64,000 nt of DNA from Pantoea rwandensis (GTDB lineage: Bacteria > Pseudomonadota > Gammaproteobacteria > Enterobacterales > Enterobacteriaceae). How positions within the stretch are numbered: position 1 is the stretch's first letter; every line of letters begins with the position of its first letter. The translations under genes and the position numbers were made by a program. The DNA lies in contig NZ_CP009454.1 of the NCBI RefSeq assembly GCF_000759475.1, forward strand, positions 1,426,001-1,490,000, in the 5' to 3' direction. Shown here one piece after another: positions 20,744 through 30,900 of this stretch. The notes beneath the pieces are model-generated. The model was not told the DNA's origin, did not search any database, and saw only the letters and a program-made list of their open reading frames with translations.

Positions 20744-21168
20744 GTCAGTACGGCAACAGTACGTTGGGCATGGTGTTGATGCTGTTACTGCTCGGCAGCC
20801 TGACGCTTCATGCCACGCGCACGCAGTTGTCACAGGGCATGGTGCTGGTGGCCGATACACAGCAGTATCATCAAGATTTTGCGCAAGCACAGGCTGCGCT
20901 GCAATGGGGGCTGATGCAGAGTTGGCCTGCAGCGTCCGGTTGGCAATGTCAGCAACAGTCCCTACACCAGTGGTTAAGCTGCTTATTATATACGGAGGAG
21001 GGTAATGCGCTGTTATCGGGTCAGGATGAAAAGAGTGAACTCCGCCTCTGGCAATGGGTCTCGCCACGCAGCCATCGGCTGCATCCCCAGGCGCACGGCT
21101 GGATTGACTACTGTCCATTGTCTAAACCGGAGCACTGCCAGCCGCAGGAAGGATCAGCAGGGCTTTAG
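20740..21168 (+). CDS. ygdB: YgdB, DUF2509 pilus-cluster protein
   Basis: Small protein of 142 residues, located between two pseudopilin genes exactly as E. coli ygdB. It has one N-terminal hydrophobic segment (GNSTLGMVLMLLLLGSLTLHA), resembling a PilX-type minor pilin without the full leader consensus. Cysteines at WQCQQQ, LSCLLY, DYCPL and EHCQP could form disulfides in the periplasm. Function is not known. It overlaps ppdB by 4 bp and runs into ppdC by about 65 bp. Confidence 0.85.
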   Translation: MSQYGNSTLGMVLMLLLLGSLTLHATRTQLSQGMVLVADTQQYHQDFAQAQAALQWGLMQSWPAASGWQCQQQSLHQWLSCLLYTEEGNALLSGQDEKSELRLWQWVSPRSHRLHPQAHGWIDYCPLSKPEHCQPQEGSAGL

Positions 21169-21442
21169 CCTGGCTGAAACGTTGGTGGCGATGCTGCTGC
21201 TGGCGATGACCATCAGCACGCTGTTGCAATACCATCAAGCGCTGGCCTTAGGGTTTAGTCAACAGTGGCAGCAGCGCCAGGCGTGGCAGGTTGCCGGGCA
21301 AGCCTTGCTGGGGCGTGAGGTGGCGGGCTGGCACATCGAGCGTCAGCAGCAGAGTGTGGGCATAGGATGCGTGCTGGAGCGCATCACGGTGACGGGCTCG
21401 CAACAGCGCAGCGCCAGCCTGGCTCAGCTCAATTGTCACTAA
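21104..21442 (+). CDS. ppdC: PpdC, prepilin peptidase-dependent pseudopilin
   Basis: Third minor pseudopilin, with leader ending KDQQG before FSLAETLVAMLLLAMTIST, a standard type IV prepilin pattern. No ATG lies in the right place. A TTG at 21104 gives 112 residues, close to the 107 of E. coli PpdC, so I use it. The first ATG of the frame (21005) would add 33 residues that look like out-of-frame translation of ygdB. The start is therefore uncertain by some codons. It overlaps ygdB and precedes recC by 79 bp. Confidence 0.75.
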   Translation: MTTVHCLNRSTASRRKDQQGFSLAETLVAMLLLAMTISTLLQYHQALALGFSQQWQQRQAWQVAGQALLGREVAGWHIERQQQSVGIGCVLERITVTGSQQRSASLAQLNCH

Positions 21443-21521
21443 GGTGACCTCGGCGATAGGCATCGTTAGCGATACAGGGTAGAGTGACCAGGCTGCGCTG
21501 TTTTCCCTCTCAAGGAGATTT

Positions 21522-24500
21522 ATGTTCCGGGTTTACCACTCCAATCAGCTTGATCTGTTGAAAAATCTGGCAGGTATTCTGATTGAAAACCAGCCGCTGA
21601 ACGATGCGTTCGCGGCCGAACAGGTGCTGGTGCAGAGCCCCGGCATGGCGCAGTGGCTGCAGATGGAACTGGCAAACAGTTTTGGTATTGCAGCGAACAT
21701 CGACTTTCCGCTCCCTGCGACCTTTATCTGGAACATGTTTGTCAAAGTGCTGCCCGGCATTCCAGAGGAGAGCGCTTTCACCAAAGCCAGCATGAGCTGG
21801 AAATTGATGCATCGCTTGCCCACCTTGCTGGAGCAGGAGGCGTTTCAGCCGTTGCGTCACTACCTCAATGAAGACGATGACAAGCGCAAGCTGTATCAAC
21901 TCAGCGCCCGCGTTGCCGATCTGTTTGACCAGTATCTGGTGTATCGTTCTGATTGGCTCAACAGTTGGGAGCGCGGAGAACTCATCGACGGCTTGAGCGA
22001 TGCCCAGCAGTGGCAGGCCCCGCTGTGGCGCGATCTGGTGGCGTTCACCGAACAATTGGGCCAGCCGATGTGGCACCGTGCCAACCTGTATGCGCGCTTT
22101 ATCCACGCGCTGGAGCAGGCAACGACGGCACCAGCGGGGTTGCCGCAGCGCGTGTTTATTTGTGGTATCTCTGCGTTGCCGCCCGTGTATTTGCAGGCGC
22201 TGGAAGCGCTCGGCCGCCATATCGATATTCATCTGCTGTTTACCAATCCCTGCCGCCACTACTGGGGCGATATTCAGGATTACGCGTTCCTCGCGAAATT
22301 GCAGAGCCGCAAGCGTCGCCGCATGCAGTCTGAAGAGGCACAGCCGCTGTTCCGCGATCCCGAAGCAGCACCGACGCTGTTCAACGAACTCGGCGAGCAA
22401 CAACTCACCAATCCGTTATTGGCCTCCTGGGGCAAACTCGGGCGCGATAACCTGTTCCTGCTCAGTCAGATGGAATCCGCCGCCAACGATATTGATGCCT
22501 TTGTTGAGATGCCGCAGGACAGCCTGCTACACAGTCTGCAAGCCGATCTGCTCAACCTGGATGACCACGCCGTGATCGGTTTGCACGCCGATGAACTGGG
22601 TAACAGCCACAAAAAACGAGTGCTCGATCCTGACGATCGCACCATCACGCTGCAGGTGTGTCATAGCGCTCAGCGTGAAGTGGAAGTGTTACAGGATCAT
22701 CTGCTGGCGCTGATGGAGGCCGATCCCGATCTTAAACCGCGCGACATCATCGTGATGGTGGCGGATATCGATAGCTACGCGCCATTCATTCAGGCGGCGT
22801 TTGCCAGTGCGCCTGCGGATCGTTATCTGCCGTTTGCCATCTCGGATCGCCGCGCCAGCCAGGCACATCCGGCGATTCTGGCCCTGCTGAGCGTGCTGGC
22901 ATTACCGGACAGCCGTTTCGCTTCTGAAGAGGTACTGGCGCTGCTGGAAGTCCCTGCGCTGGCGCAGCGCTTTTCGGTGGATGAAAGCGGTCTGCGCCTG
23001 CTGCGTCGCTGGGTGATGGAATCCGGTATTCGCTGGGGGCTGGATGATGCCAGCGTCGAAGCATTGGCACTGCCCGCCACCGGCCAACATACCTGGCGCT
23101 TTGGTCTGCAGCGCATGCTATTGGGCTATGCACTGGAAAGTCGTAACGGTGACTGGCAGGGCATTCTGCCTTACGACGAATCCAGTGGATTGATTGCCGA
23201 ACTTGCCGGACATCTGGCCGAATTACTCTCTCGCCTCGAAGCATGGCGCACCCGATTAGCCGGTGAGCGTACGCTGCCAGAATGGCTGCCGCTGTGCCGC
23301 GAGCTGATTGACAACTTTTTCAACGGCGATGCTGAAAGTGACGCGGCGTTACTGCTGGTTGAAACCCAGTGGAAACAAATTATCGAACAGGGCATGCAGG
23401 CTGACTATCAGCAGCCGATTCCTGTGACCTTATTACGTGACGAGTTGCGCTCGCGCCTCGATCAGCAACGTATTAGCCAGCGCTTCCTTGCCGGGCCGAT
23501 TAACTTCTGTACCCTGATGCCAATGCGTTCAATTCCATTCAAAGTCGTCTGTTTGCTGGGGATGAACGATGGCGTCTATCCACGCACGTTAGCGCCGCTC
23601 GGTTTTGACCTGATGCAGCAGCAGGCACGCAAAGGCGATCGTAGCCGCCGTGATGATGACCGCTACCTGTTCCTGGAAGCCCTGATTTCTGCACAGCATC
23701 AGCTCTACATCAGCTATATCGGTCGTGCGATTCAGGACAACACCGAGCGTTATCCCTCCGTGTTGGTGACGGAGTTGGTGGATTATCTAGGTCAGAGTTT
23801 TTGTCTGCCAGGCGACGAAGCGTACGAACCCGACGTCAGCGAGCAGCGTGTTCGTGAACATTTACAGAAGCTCCACAGCCGCATGCCCTTTGCAGCGGAG
23901 AACTTCCGCCCTGACGCTTACGGCCAGAGCTTCGCGGCAGAATGGTTGCCCGCTGCCACCGGCAGTGGCGTGGCGCAGCCAGACTTTGTGCAACGGTTGC
24001 CGCCACTGCCGCTGGAAACGCTCTCGCTGGAGCAATTGCTGCGCTTCTGGCGTCATCCGGTACGGGCCTGGTTCCAGCAGCGGCTGGGCGTGGCTTTCTG
24101 GATGGAAGAGAGCGAATTGCCGGACAGCGAGCCGTTTGCCCCGGATAGTCTGGAGCGTTATCAAATCAATGCTCAGCTACTGAATACCCTGGTCAACGGT
24201 GAGGATCCCGCGCAGCTTTATGCACGTCATCGTGCAGCAGGCAATCTGCCATATGGTGCTTTTGGGGAACTTTTCTGGCAGAGCCAGACCGAAGAGATGC
24301 AGGAAGTGGCCGCCGAAGTGAGTGGACAGCGCCAGCCCGCAGAGAGTTGGGAAATCAATCTGCCGCTGAATGGGGTGCAGTTGACCGGCTGGTTAACCCA
24401 GGTACAAGCTGATGGGTTGTTACGCTGGCGTCCGGGTGTGCTGAACATGAACGATGGCCTGCTATTGTGGCTGGAGCATCTGGTGTACTGCGCGTTAGGC

Positions 24501-24902
24501 GGCAAAGGAGAAAGCCGCATGTACGGGCGCAAACAGAGCCGCTGGCGTTTTAAAGCCATCGACGCTGAACCCGCGCTCTCCCTGTTGAGTGAATACGTGG
24601 CGGCTTATCAGGCGGGGATGATGGAACCGCTGATGTTGTTGAACAAATCGGGTGGTGCCTGGCTGGATGCCAGTTTTGATCGAAAATCCGGACAGTTGCT
24701 GGATGATGACGCCACGCAGAAAAAGGCATTTAACAAATTGCTGCAAGCCTGGCAGGGTGGTTTTCAGGTGGAGGGCGAAGGCAGCGATCCTTATTTGCAG
24801 CGCCTGAGCCGTACGCTGGATGATGAGGCGGTGCAGCTGATTGTTGCCGCCGCTCGCCAGTGGTATTTACCGGTGCGCCTTGCGCATCAAGATGATGAAT
24901 AG
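21522..24902 (+). CDS. recC: RecC, RecBCD subunit (Chi recognition)
   Basis: Subunit of the RecBCD helicase-nuclease that holds the DNA fork and reads Chi with its inactive helicase-like domain. Length 1126 (E. coli 1122). Residues tied to Chi reading in E. coli are conserved at the same numbers: Gln38, Gln44, Leu64, Trp70, Asp133, Leu134, Asp136 and Arg142; GDRSRRDDDRYLF, which includes the E. coli Asp705 region, is also kept. Thr40 is replaced by Pro (VQSPGMAQWLQ). A ribosome site AAGGAG precedes the ATG. It is upstream of ptrA-recB-recD, as in E. coli. Confidence 0.97.
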   Translation: MFRVYHSNQLDLLKNLAGILIENQPLNDAFAAEQVLVQSPGMAQWLQMELANSFGIAANIDFPLPATFIWNMFVKVLPGIPEESAFTKASMSWKLMHRLPTLLEQEAFQPLRHYLNEDDDKRKLYQLSARVADLFDQYLVYRSDWLNSWERGELIDGLSDAQQWQAPLWRDLVAFTEQLGQPMWHRANLYARFIHALEQATTAPAGLPQRVFICGISALPPVYLQALEALGRHIDIHLLFTNPCRHYWGDIQDYAFLAKLQSRKRRRMQSEEAQPLFRDPEAAPTLFNELGEQQLTNPLLASWGKLGRDNLFLLSQMESAANDIDAFVEMPQDSLLHSLQADLLNLDDHAVIGLHADELGNSHKKRVLDPDDRTITLQVCHSAQREVEVLQDHLLALMEADPDLKPRDIIVMVADIDSYAPFIQAAFASAPADRYLPFAISDRRASQAHPAILALLSVLALPDSRFASEEVLALLEVPALAQRFSVDESGLRLLRRWVMESGIRWGLDDASVEALALPATGQHTWRFGLQRMLLGYALESRNGDWQGILPYDESSGLIAELAGHLAELLSRLEAWRTRLAGERTLPEWLPLCRELIDNFFNGDAESDAALLLVETQWKQIIEQGMQADYQQPIPVTLLRDELRSRLDQQRISQRFLAGPINFCTLMPMRSIPFKVVCLLGMNDGVYPRTLAPLGFDLMQQQARKGDRSRRDDDRYLFLEALISAQHQLYISYIGRAIQDNTERYPSVLVTELVDYLGQSFCLPGDEAYEPDVSEQRVREHLQKLHSRMPFAAENFRPDAYGQSFAAEWLPAATGSGVAQPDFVQRLPPLPLETLSLEQLLRFWRHPVRAWFQQRLGVAFWMEESELPDSEPFAPDSLERYQINAQLLNTLVNGEDPAQLYARHRAAGNLPYGAFGELFWQSQTEEMQEVAAEVSGQRQPAESWEINLPLNGVQLTGWLTQVQADGLLRWRPGVLNMNDGLLLWLEHLVYCALGGKGESRMYGRKQSRWRFKAIDAEPALSLLSEYVAAYQAGMMEPLMLLNKSGGAWLDASFDRKSGQLLDDDATQKKAFNKLLQAWQGGFQVEGEGSDPYLQRLSRTLDDEAVQLIVAAARQWYLPVRLAHQDDE

Positions 24903-25006
24903 CAATCGGGTAACGCCGCTTTTGCGGGTGTTCTCAAAATCATAAAAGTTGTCTATTGCGCCGCTGGGCACACAGCCAGCGGTAAAGGGTAAAGAAAGGG
25001 GTTTAA

Positions 25007-27904
25007 ATGCGGATTTACGCACGCTGGATTGGAGCGCTGCTGCTGAGCATGCTGGCGCTGAATGCCTTTGCTGATAGCGATCGCGGCTGGCAGCCCATCA
25101 ATGAAACGATTCGAAAAAGCGATCACGATCCGCGCAGTTATCAGGCCATCACGCTGACTAACGGTATGACGGTGTTGCTGGTGTCTGACAAAGAAGCGCC
25201 TAAATCACTGGCCGCACTGACGTTGCCTATCGGCTCGCTGGACGATCCCAATCAGCAGCTTGGGCTGGCGCACTATACCGAACATATGGTGTTAATGGGC
25301 TCAAAACGTTATCCGCAACCAGATAATCTGGCCGAATTCCTGAAAAAGCACGGCGGCAGTCACAATGCCAGTACCGCGTCTTATCGCACCGCGTTCTATC
25401 TGGAAGTGGAGAATGATGCACTGCAACCGGCGGTGGATCGCCTGGCCGATGCTATTGCAGAGCCTTTGCTCGATCCGGTCAACGCTGATAGAGAGCGTCA
25501 TGCAGTGAATGCAGAACTCACTATGGCGCGTTCGCGCGATGGCCTGCGTATGGCGCAGGTTGGGGCGGAAACCCTGAACCCAGCGCATCCAGCTTCCCGC
25601 TACTCAGGCGGCAACCTTGATACGCTGCGCGATAAGCCAGACAGCAATTTGCATCAGGCCTTGACGGATTTTTATCACAGCCACTATTCCGCCAATCTGA
25701 TGAAAGCGGTGATATACAGCAACAAATCGCTGCCAGAAATGGCCGACATTGCGGTCCAGACTTTTGGACGAGTGGCTAACCATCAGGCCATCGTGCCGAA
25801 AATCGAAGTGCCGGTGGTAACCGATGCGCAGAAAGGCATCATCATCCACTACGTGCCCGCCCAACCGCGTAAACAGCTGAAAGTTGAATTCCGCATCGCC
25901 AACAACAGCGACCAGTTCCGCAGCAAAACCGATACGTTGATCAGTTACATCCTGGGCAACCGCAGTAAAAACACCCTTAACGACTGGCTGCAAAAGCAGG
26001 GGCTGGCCGACGGTGTGAATGCCGGTGCCGATCCGATGACGGACCGCAATAGTGGCGTGTTTGCCATCACGGTCTCCCTGACCGACAAAGGCCTGGCACA
26101 GCGTGATGAAGTGGTGGCGGCGATCTTTAGCTACCTCGACATGCTGCGTAGTAAAGGCATCGATAAGGACTATTTCGATGAGGTATCGCATGTGCTGGCG
26201 CTGGATTTCCGCTATCCGTCGATCACCCGTGACATGGATTACATTGAATGGTTAGTGGATACCATGCTGCGCGTGCCGGTGGATCATACGCTGGATGCCC
26301 CTTATCTCGCGGATAACTTTGATCCTGCGGCGATCAAATCTCGTCTGGATGAGATGACACCGCAAAATGCCCGCATCTGGTATATCAGCCCAAATGAGCC
26401 GCACAACAAAGAAGCCTATTTTGTGAATGCGCCTTATCAGGTCGATAAAATCAGTGATGCACAGTTCAGTGACTGGCAGCAGCGCGGCGCGCAGATCCAA
26501 CTGTCGATGCCGACGCTGAATCCGTACATCCCTTCTGATTTCTCCATTATGCCTGGCGATGGCAAAACGTATACGCATCCGGTGGCGCTGACCGACGGTG
26601 ACAGCATGCGCATCTACTGGATGCCAAGCCAGTTCTACGCCAGTGAACCAAAGGCAGCCATTACTCTGGCACTGCGCAACAAAGCGGCAATAAGCGACGC
26701 GCGTCAGCAGGTATTGTTTGGTCTGAATGATTATCTCTCCAGCGTGGCGCTGGATGAGTTGAACTCGCAAGCGTCAGTGGGGGGGATCAGTTTTTCTACC
26801 GGTGAAGATGACGGCATTGTGTTCAGCGCCAGTGGTTTTACCCAGCGTCTGCCGGAGTTACTGAAAAAACTGGTTGAGGGCTATGCCAGCTTCCAGCCGG
26901 ACGCACAGCAACTTGAACAGGCGAAATCCTGGTATCTGGATCGACTGGAAGCAGCCGAGAAGGGCAAAGCCTTCGAGCAGGCGATTCAGCCGATGCAGAT
27001 GCTGTCACAGCTGCCGTATACCCAGCGTGAGACGCGCCGCAAGTTGGTGAAAGACCTGACGCTGAAAGACGTGACGGATTACCGTGATGCCTTACTGCGC
27101 AACGCCACGCCGGAAATGATGGTGGTGGGCAACCTCTCCGCCGATCGCGTTAAACAGCTGGGCACCGATCTGCAACAGCAGTTGCACAGTGATGGTCACA
27201 GTTACTGGCACAGCGATTACGTGGTGATCGATAAAGCCATGAAGGCCAACCTGCAAACCGCAGGAAGCAGCACGGATTCTGCACTGGCAGCCCTCTACGT
27301 GCCACTGGGTTACGACGAGTATCAAAGCATGGCCAACAGCACCATGTTGAGCCAGATTGTCCAACCCTGGTTCTATAACCAACTGCGCACCCAGGAACAG
27401 CTAGGCTATGCGGTGTTCTCGTATCAGATGCCGATTGGTCGCCAGTGGGGGATTGGCTTCCTGCTGCAAAGCAACAGCAAGCAGCCGGCCTATCTGATGC
27501 AGCGTTTTGAGGCGTTTTATCCGCAGGCTGAACAACGCCTGCGCGACATGAAACCGGAAGATTTTTCCCAGTATCAGCAGGCGCTGATCAACGACTTAAA
27601 ACAGCGCCCGCAAACTCTGGATGAAGAAGCGAATCGCTATAGCCGTGACTTCAACCGGCAGAATTTTGCTTTCGATACGCGTGAAAAAGCCATCGAGCAG
27701 ATTCAAAAGCTCACGCCGCAGGGCGTGGCAGATTTCTTCCATAAAGCGGTGCTGGAACAGCAGGGCATGGCGATGATTTCGCAGATTGGCGGCAGCCATG
27801 ATGGCGCCACCAAGGATGATTATGCACCTCTGCCGGGCTTCACGACCTGGGATCAGGTGGAGAAGCTACAGCAATCCCTGCCGGTTAAGAGTGACGCGCA
27901 ATGA
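25007..27904 (+). CDS. ptrA: PtrA, pitrilysin (protease III), periplasmic metalloprotease
   Basis: Zinc protease of the M16 family that degrades small peptides such as insulin fragments in the periplasm. A signal peptide covers residues 1-22 (cleavage after AFA). The inverted zinc motif HXXEH is His89-Tyr-Thr-Glu92-His93, with the distal Glu in RHAVNAELTM near residue 170. Four M16 repeats fit the 965 residues (E. coli 962). It overlaps recB by 4 bp (ATGA), placing a protease gene inside the recCBD operon, as in E. coli. Confidence 0.97.
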   Translation: MRIYARWIGALLLSMLALNAFADSDRGWQPINETIRKSDHDPRSYQAITLTNGMTVLLVSDKEAPKSLAALTLPIGSLDDPNQQLGLAHYTEHMVLMGSKRYPQPDNLAEFLKKHGGSHNASTASYRTAFYLEVENDALQPAVDRLADAIAEPLLDPVNADRERHAVNAELTMARSRDGLRMAQVGAETLNPAHPASRYSGGNLDTLRDKPDSNLHQALTDFYHSHYSANLMKAVIYSNKSLPEMADIAVQTFGRVANHQAIVPKIEVPVVTDAQKGIIIHYVPAQPRKQLKVEFRIANNSDQFRSKTDTLISYILGNRSKNTLNDWLQKQGLADGVNAGADPMTDRNSGVFAITVSLTDKGLAQRDEVVAAIFSYLDMLRSKGIDKDYFDEVSHVLALDFRYPSITRDMDYIEWLVDTMLRVPVDHTLDAPYLADNFDPAAIKSRLDEMTPQNARIWYISPNEPHNKEAYFVNAPYQVDKISDAQFSDWQQRGAQIQLSMPTLNPYIPSDFSIMPGDGKTYTHPVALTDGDSMRIYWMPSQFYASEPKAAITLALRNKAAISDARQQVLFGLNDYLSSVALDELNSQASVGGISFSTGEDDGIVFSASGFTQRLPELLKKLVEGYASFQPDAQQLEQAKSWYLDRLEAAEKGKAFEQAIQPMQMLSQLPYTQRETRRKLVKDLTLKDVTDYRDALLRNATPEMMVVGNLSADRVKQLGTDLQQQLHSDGHSYWHSDYVVIDKAMKANLQTAGSSTDSALAALYVPLGYDEYQSMANSTMLSQIVQPWFYNQLRTQEQLGYAVFSYQMPIGRQWGIGFLLQSNSKQPAYLMQRFEAFYPQAEQRLRDMKPEDFSQYQQALINDLKQRPQTLDEEANRYSRDFNRQNFAFDTREKAIEQIQKLTPQGVADFFHKAVLEQQGMAMISQIGGSHDGATKDDYAPLPGFTTWDQVEKLQQSLPVKSDAQ

Positions 27905-30900
27905 GTCTGATTCAGCCGCCAGAACCGCTCAATCCGCTGACGCTGCCGTTGCGTGGCGAGCGGCTGATTGAGGCGTCTGCCGGAACCGGCAAAACCTTCA
28001 CTATTGGTCTGCTTTATCTGCGGCTTTTGTTGGGGCTGGGCGGGCAAAATGCCTATGCCCGGCCACTGTCGGTCGAAGAAATTCTGGTCGTGACCTTTAC
28101 CGAGGCGGCCACTGCAGAGTTGCGCGGACGTATCCGTGCCAACATTCATGAGCTGCGGCTGGCCTGCATTCGCGGTACCAGCCGCAATCCGATGCTGATG
28201 CAGTTGCTACAGGAGATGCCGCAACCTGCAGAAGCGGCATCGCTGCTGCTGGCTGCAGAGCGGCAGATGGATGAAGCGGCGATCTTTACCATCCACGGCT
28301 TTTGTCAGCGCATGCTCAATCTCAACGCTTTTGAATCCGGCATGCTGTTTGAACAGCAGTTGATTGAAGATGAACAGCAACTGCTGCGTCAGGCCACTGC
28401 CGATTTCTGGCGTCGCCACTGTTATCCACTCTCGCTGGATATCGCCCGCGTGATTGTCAGTGAGTGGAGTGGCCCGGAGCAATTGCTGGCGACGTTGCGG
28501 CCATGGCTGCAAGGCGAATCACCTCACCTGCGTTTAGCGCCCGCTGACGACGAAACGCTGACGACGCGCCACAAAGAAAACCTGGCGCGCATTAACGCGA
28601 TGAAAGCCGAGTGGCGCGCGGTGGGTGAAGAGGTGCTGACGCTGGTGGGACAGTCCGACGTGGACAAACGCAGCTACAGCAGTAAAAATCTGCCGGTGTG
28701 GGTGAGTAAAATCAGTTTCTGGGCACAGAGTGAAACCCTGGATTACCAGGTACCCGCAGAGCTGGCGCGCTTTGGTCAACGGGTGCTGGAGGAGAAAACC
28801 AAAAAAGGCCATCCTCCGCACCATGCCCTGTTTGCGGCCATCGACCTGTTTCTGTCCCAGCCCATTTCACTGCGCGATTTGCTGATTGCGCGCGCGCTGG
28901 TGGACATCCGCGCCGCCGTGCGGAAAGAGAAACGCCAACAGGCGCTGCTGGGTTTTGATGATCTTCTGAGTCGGCTGGATGATGCTTTACAGCAGCCAGC
29001 AGGAGATATGCTGGCGCAGGCGATTCGTCAGCGTTTCCCGGTGGCGTTAATTGATGAGTTTCAGGATACCGATCCGCAGCAATACCGCATTTTCCGTACG
29101 CTCTACGGCAATCAGCCTGACCATGCATTGCTGTTAATTGGCGATCCAAAACAGGCTATTTACGCCTTTCGTGGCGCAGACATCTTTACCTATATTCGCG
29201 CGCGTAATGAAGTGAGCGCACATTACACCCTGGACACAAACTGGCGCTCTTCGCCAGCGATGGTGGAGAGCGTCAATCAGCTGTTCACTCGGCTCGGTTC
29301 GCCCTTTGTCTTTGATGCCATCCCTTTCTTGCCGGTGCGCTTCGCTGAACCGAATCAGACGCTCTCACTAACCCTTGATCACCAGGAGCAAGCGGCACTG
29401 CGTTTTTGGCTGTTGCCGGGAGACGGGTGCAGTGTAGGCGATTATCAGCAGGCGTTAGCACGACAGTGTGCGGCTGATATCAGCCACTGGTTACAGGCAG
29501 GGCAGCAACAGCGTGCATTGCTGGGTAAAGCGGCCGCGCAGCGCCCAGTGCAGGCATCGGATATTACGGTGCTGGTGCGAAGCCGCAACGAAGCCAATCT
29601 CATCCGTGAAGCACTCAACCAGCTTGGCATCCCCTCGGTCTATTTATCGAATCGCGACAGCGTGTACACCACGCCAGAAGCGCGCGAGTTGCTGTGGTTA
29701 TTGCAGGCGGTGCTGGCACCCGAACAGGAGCGCATGCTGCGCACGGCGCTCGCCACCTCGCTGTTTGCCTTTGATGCGGCACAGTTGGATGCATTGGATC
29801 AAGATGCGCGCGGCTGGGATGAACTGGTAGAGACCTTTGCCCGCTGGCAACTGCTGTGGCAACAGCGTGGCGTATTACCGATGCTGCGCCAGCTGATGCA
29901 GGAACGTCAGTTGGCAGAAAATCTGCTTGCCTCAGAAAATGGCGAACGCCGCCTGACCGATTTGCTGCATCTGGGCGAATTGATGCAGGAGGCGGCGGCA
30001 CAGCTCGATAGCCCGCATGCATTGGTGCGTTATCTGGCGCAGCAGATAGCCAGCCCGGACAGTCAATCGTCCAGCCAGCAGTTGCGTCTGGAAAGCGATC
30101 GCCATTTGGTGCAGATCGTCACCATCCATAAATCCAAAGGACTGCAATATCCGCTAGTTTGGCTGCCGTTCGCCGCCGGATTCCGCGAGGCGGATACCGC
30201 GCTGTATCACGATCGCGACAACTTTGAAGCGGTGCTGGATCTGCAGGCCGATGATGCAAGCCTGGCGATGGCCGAGCAGGAGCGTTTGGCCGAAGATCTG
30301 CGCTTGCTGTACGTGGCACTCACCCGTTCGGTGTATCACTGCAGCGTCGGCGTGGCGCCGCTGTTTCGCGGTACGCGTAAAAAAGAAGGTGAGAGCGATC
30401 TGCACAAAAGCGCTCTGGGCCATCTATTACAGCGCGGTGAAGCGGCGACAGCGGAACAACTGGGCGCTTTACTCAATCAGCACAATGTCGCGGGTACCGA
30501 GGTGATGTACGTGCAGGATCTGGGGGCCGAACGCTGGCAAGCGCCTGATCCCGCTCATGACAGATTGGCTGCCCGCACCGTTAGCCGCACGCTGGTGGAA
30601 CCCTGGCGCGTCACCAGCTACTCCGGCTTGCAGCAGCACGGTAGCCAGCGACTACTTGATGTGATGCCGCGTTTCGATCTGGAAGCCGCAGGCGAAGAGC
30701 AGCAGGAAGAGATCGCTGAAGCCGCACTGACGCCGCACCATTTTCCACGCGGCGCCGCACCAGGGACTTTCCTGCATGAACTGTTCGAATCACTCGATTT
30801 CCCTCAGCCCCCAACGGCGGCATTGCTGGAGCAGCATCTGCAGCAGAATGGGTATCCATTGTACTGGCAACCGATGCTGACTGATTGGATCGCGCGCGTG

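Noticed and set aside
21510..22403. 297-codon open frame antisense to the recC 5' part
   Set aside because: No recognisable domain and complete overlap with conserved recC residues.
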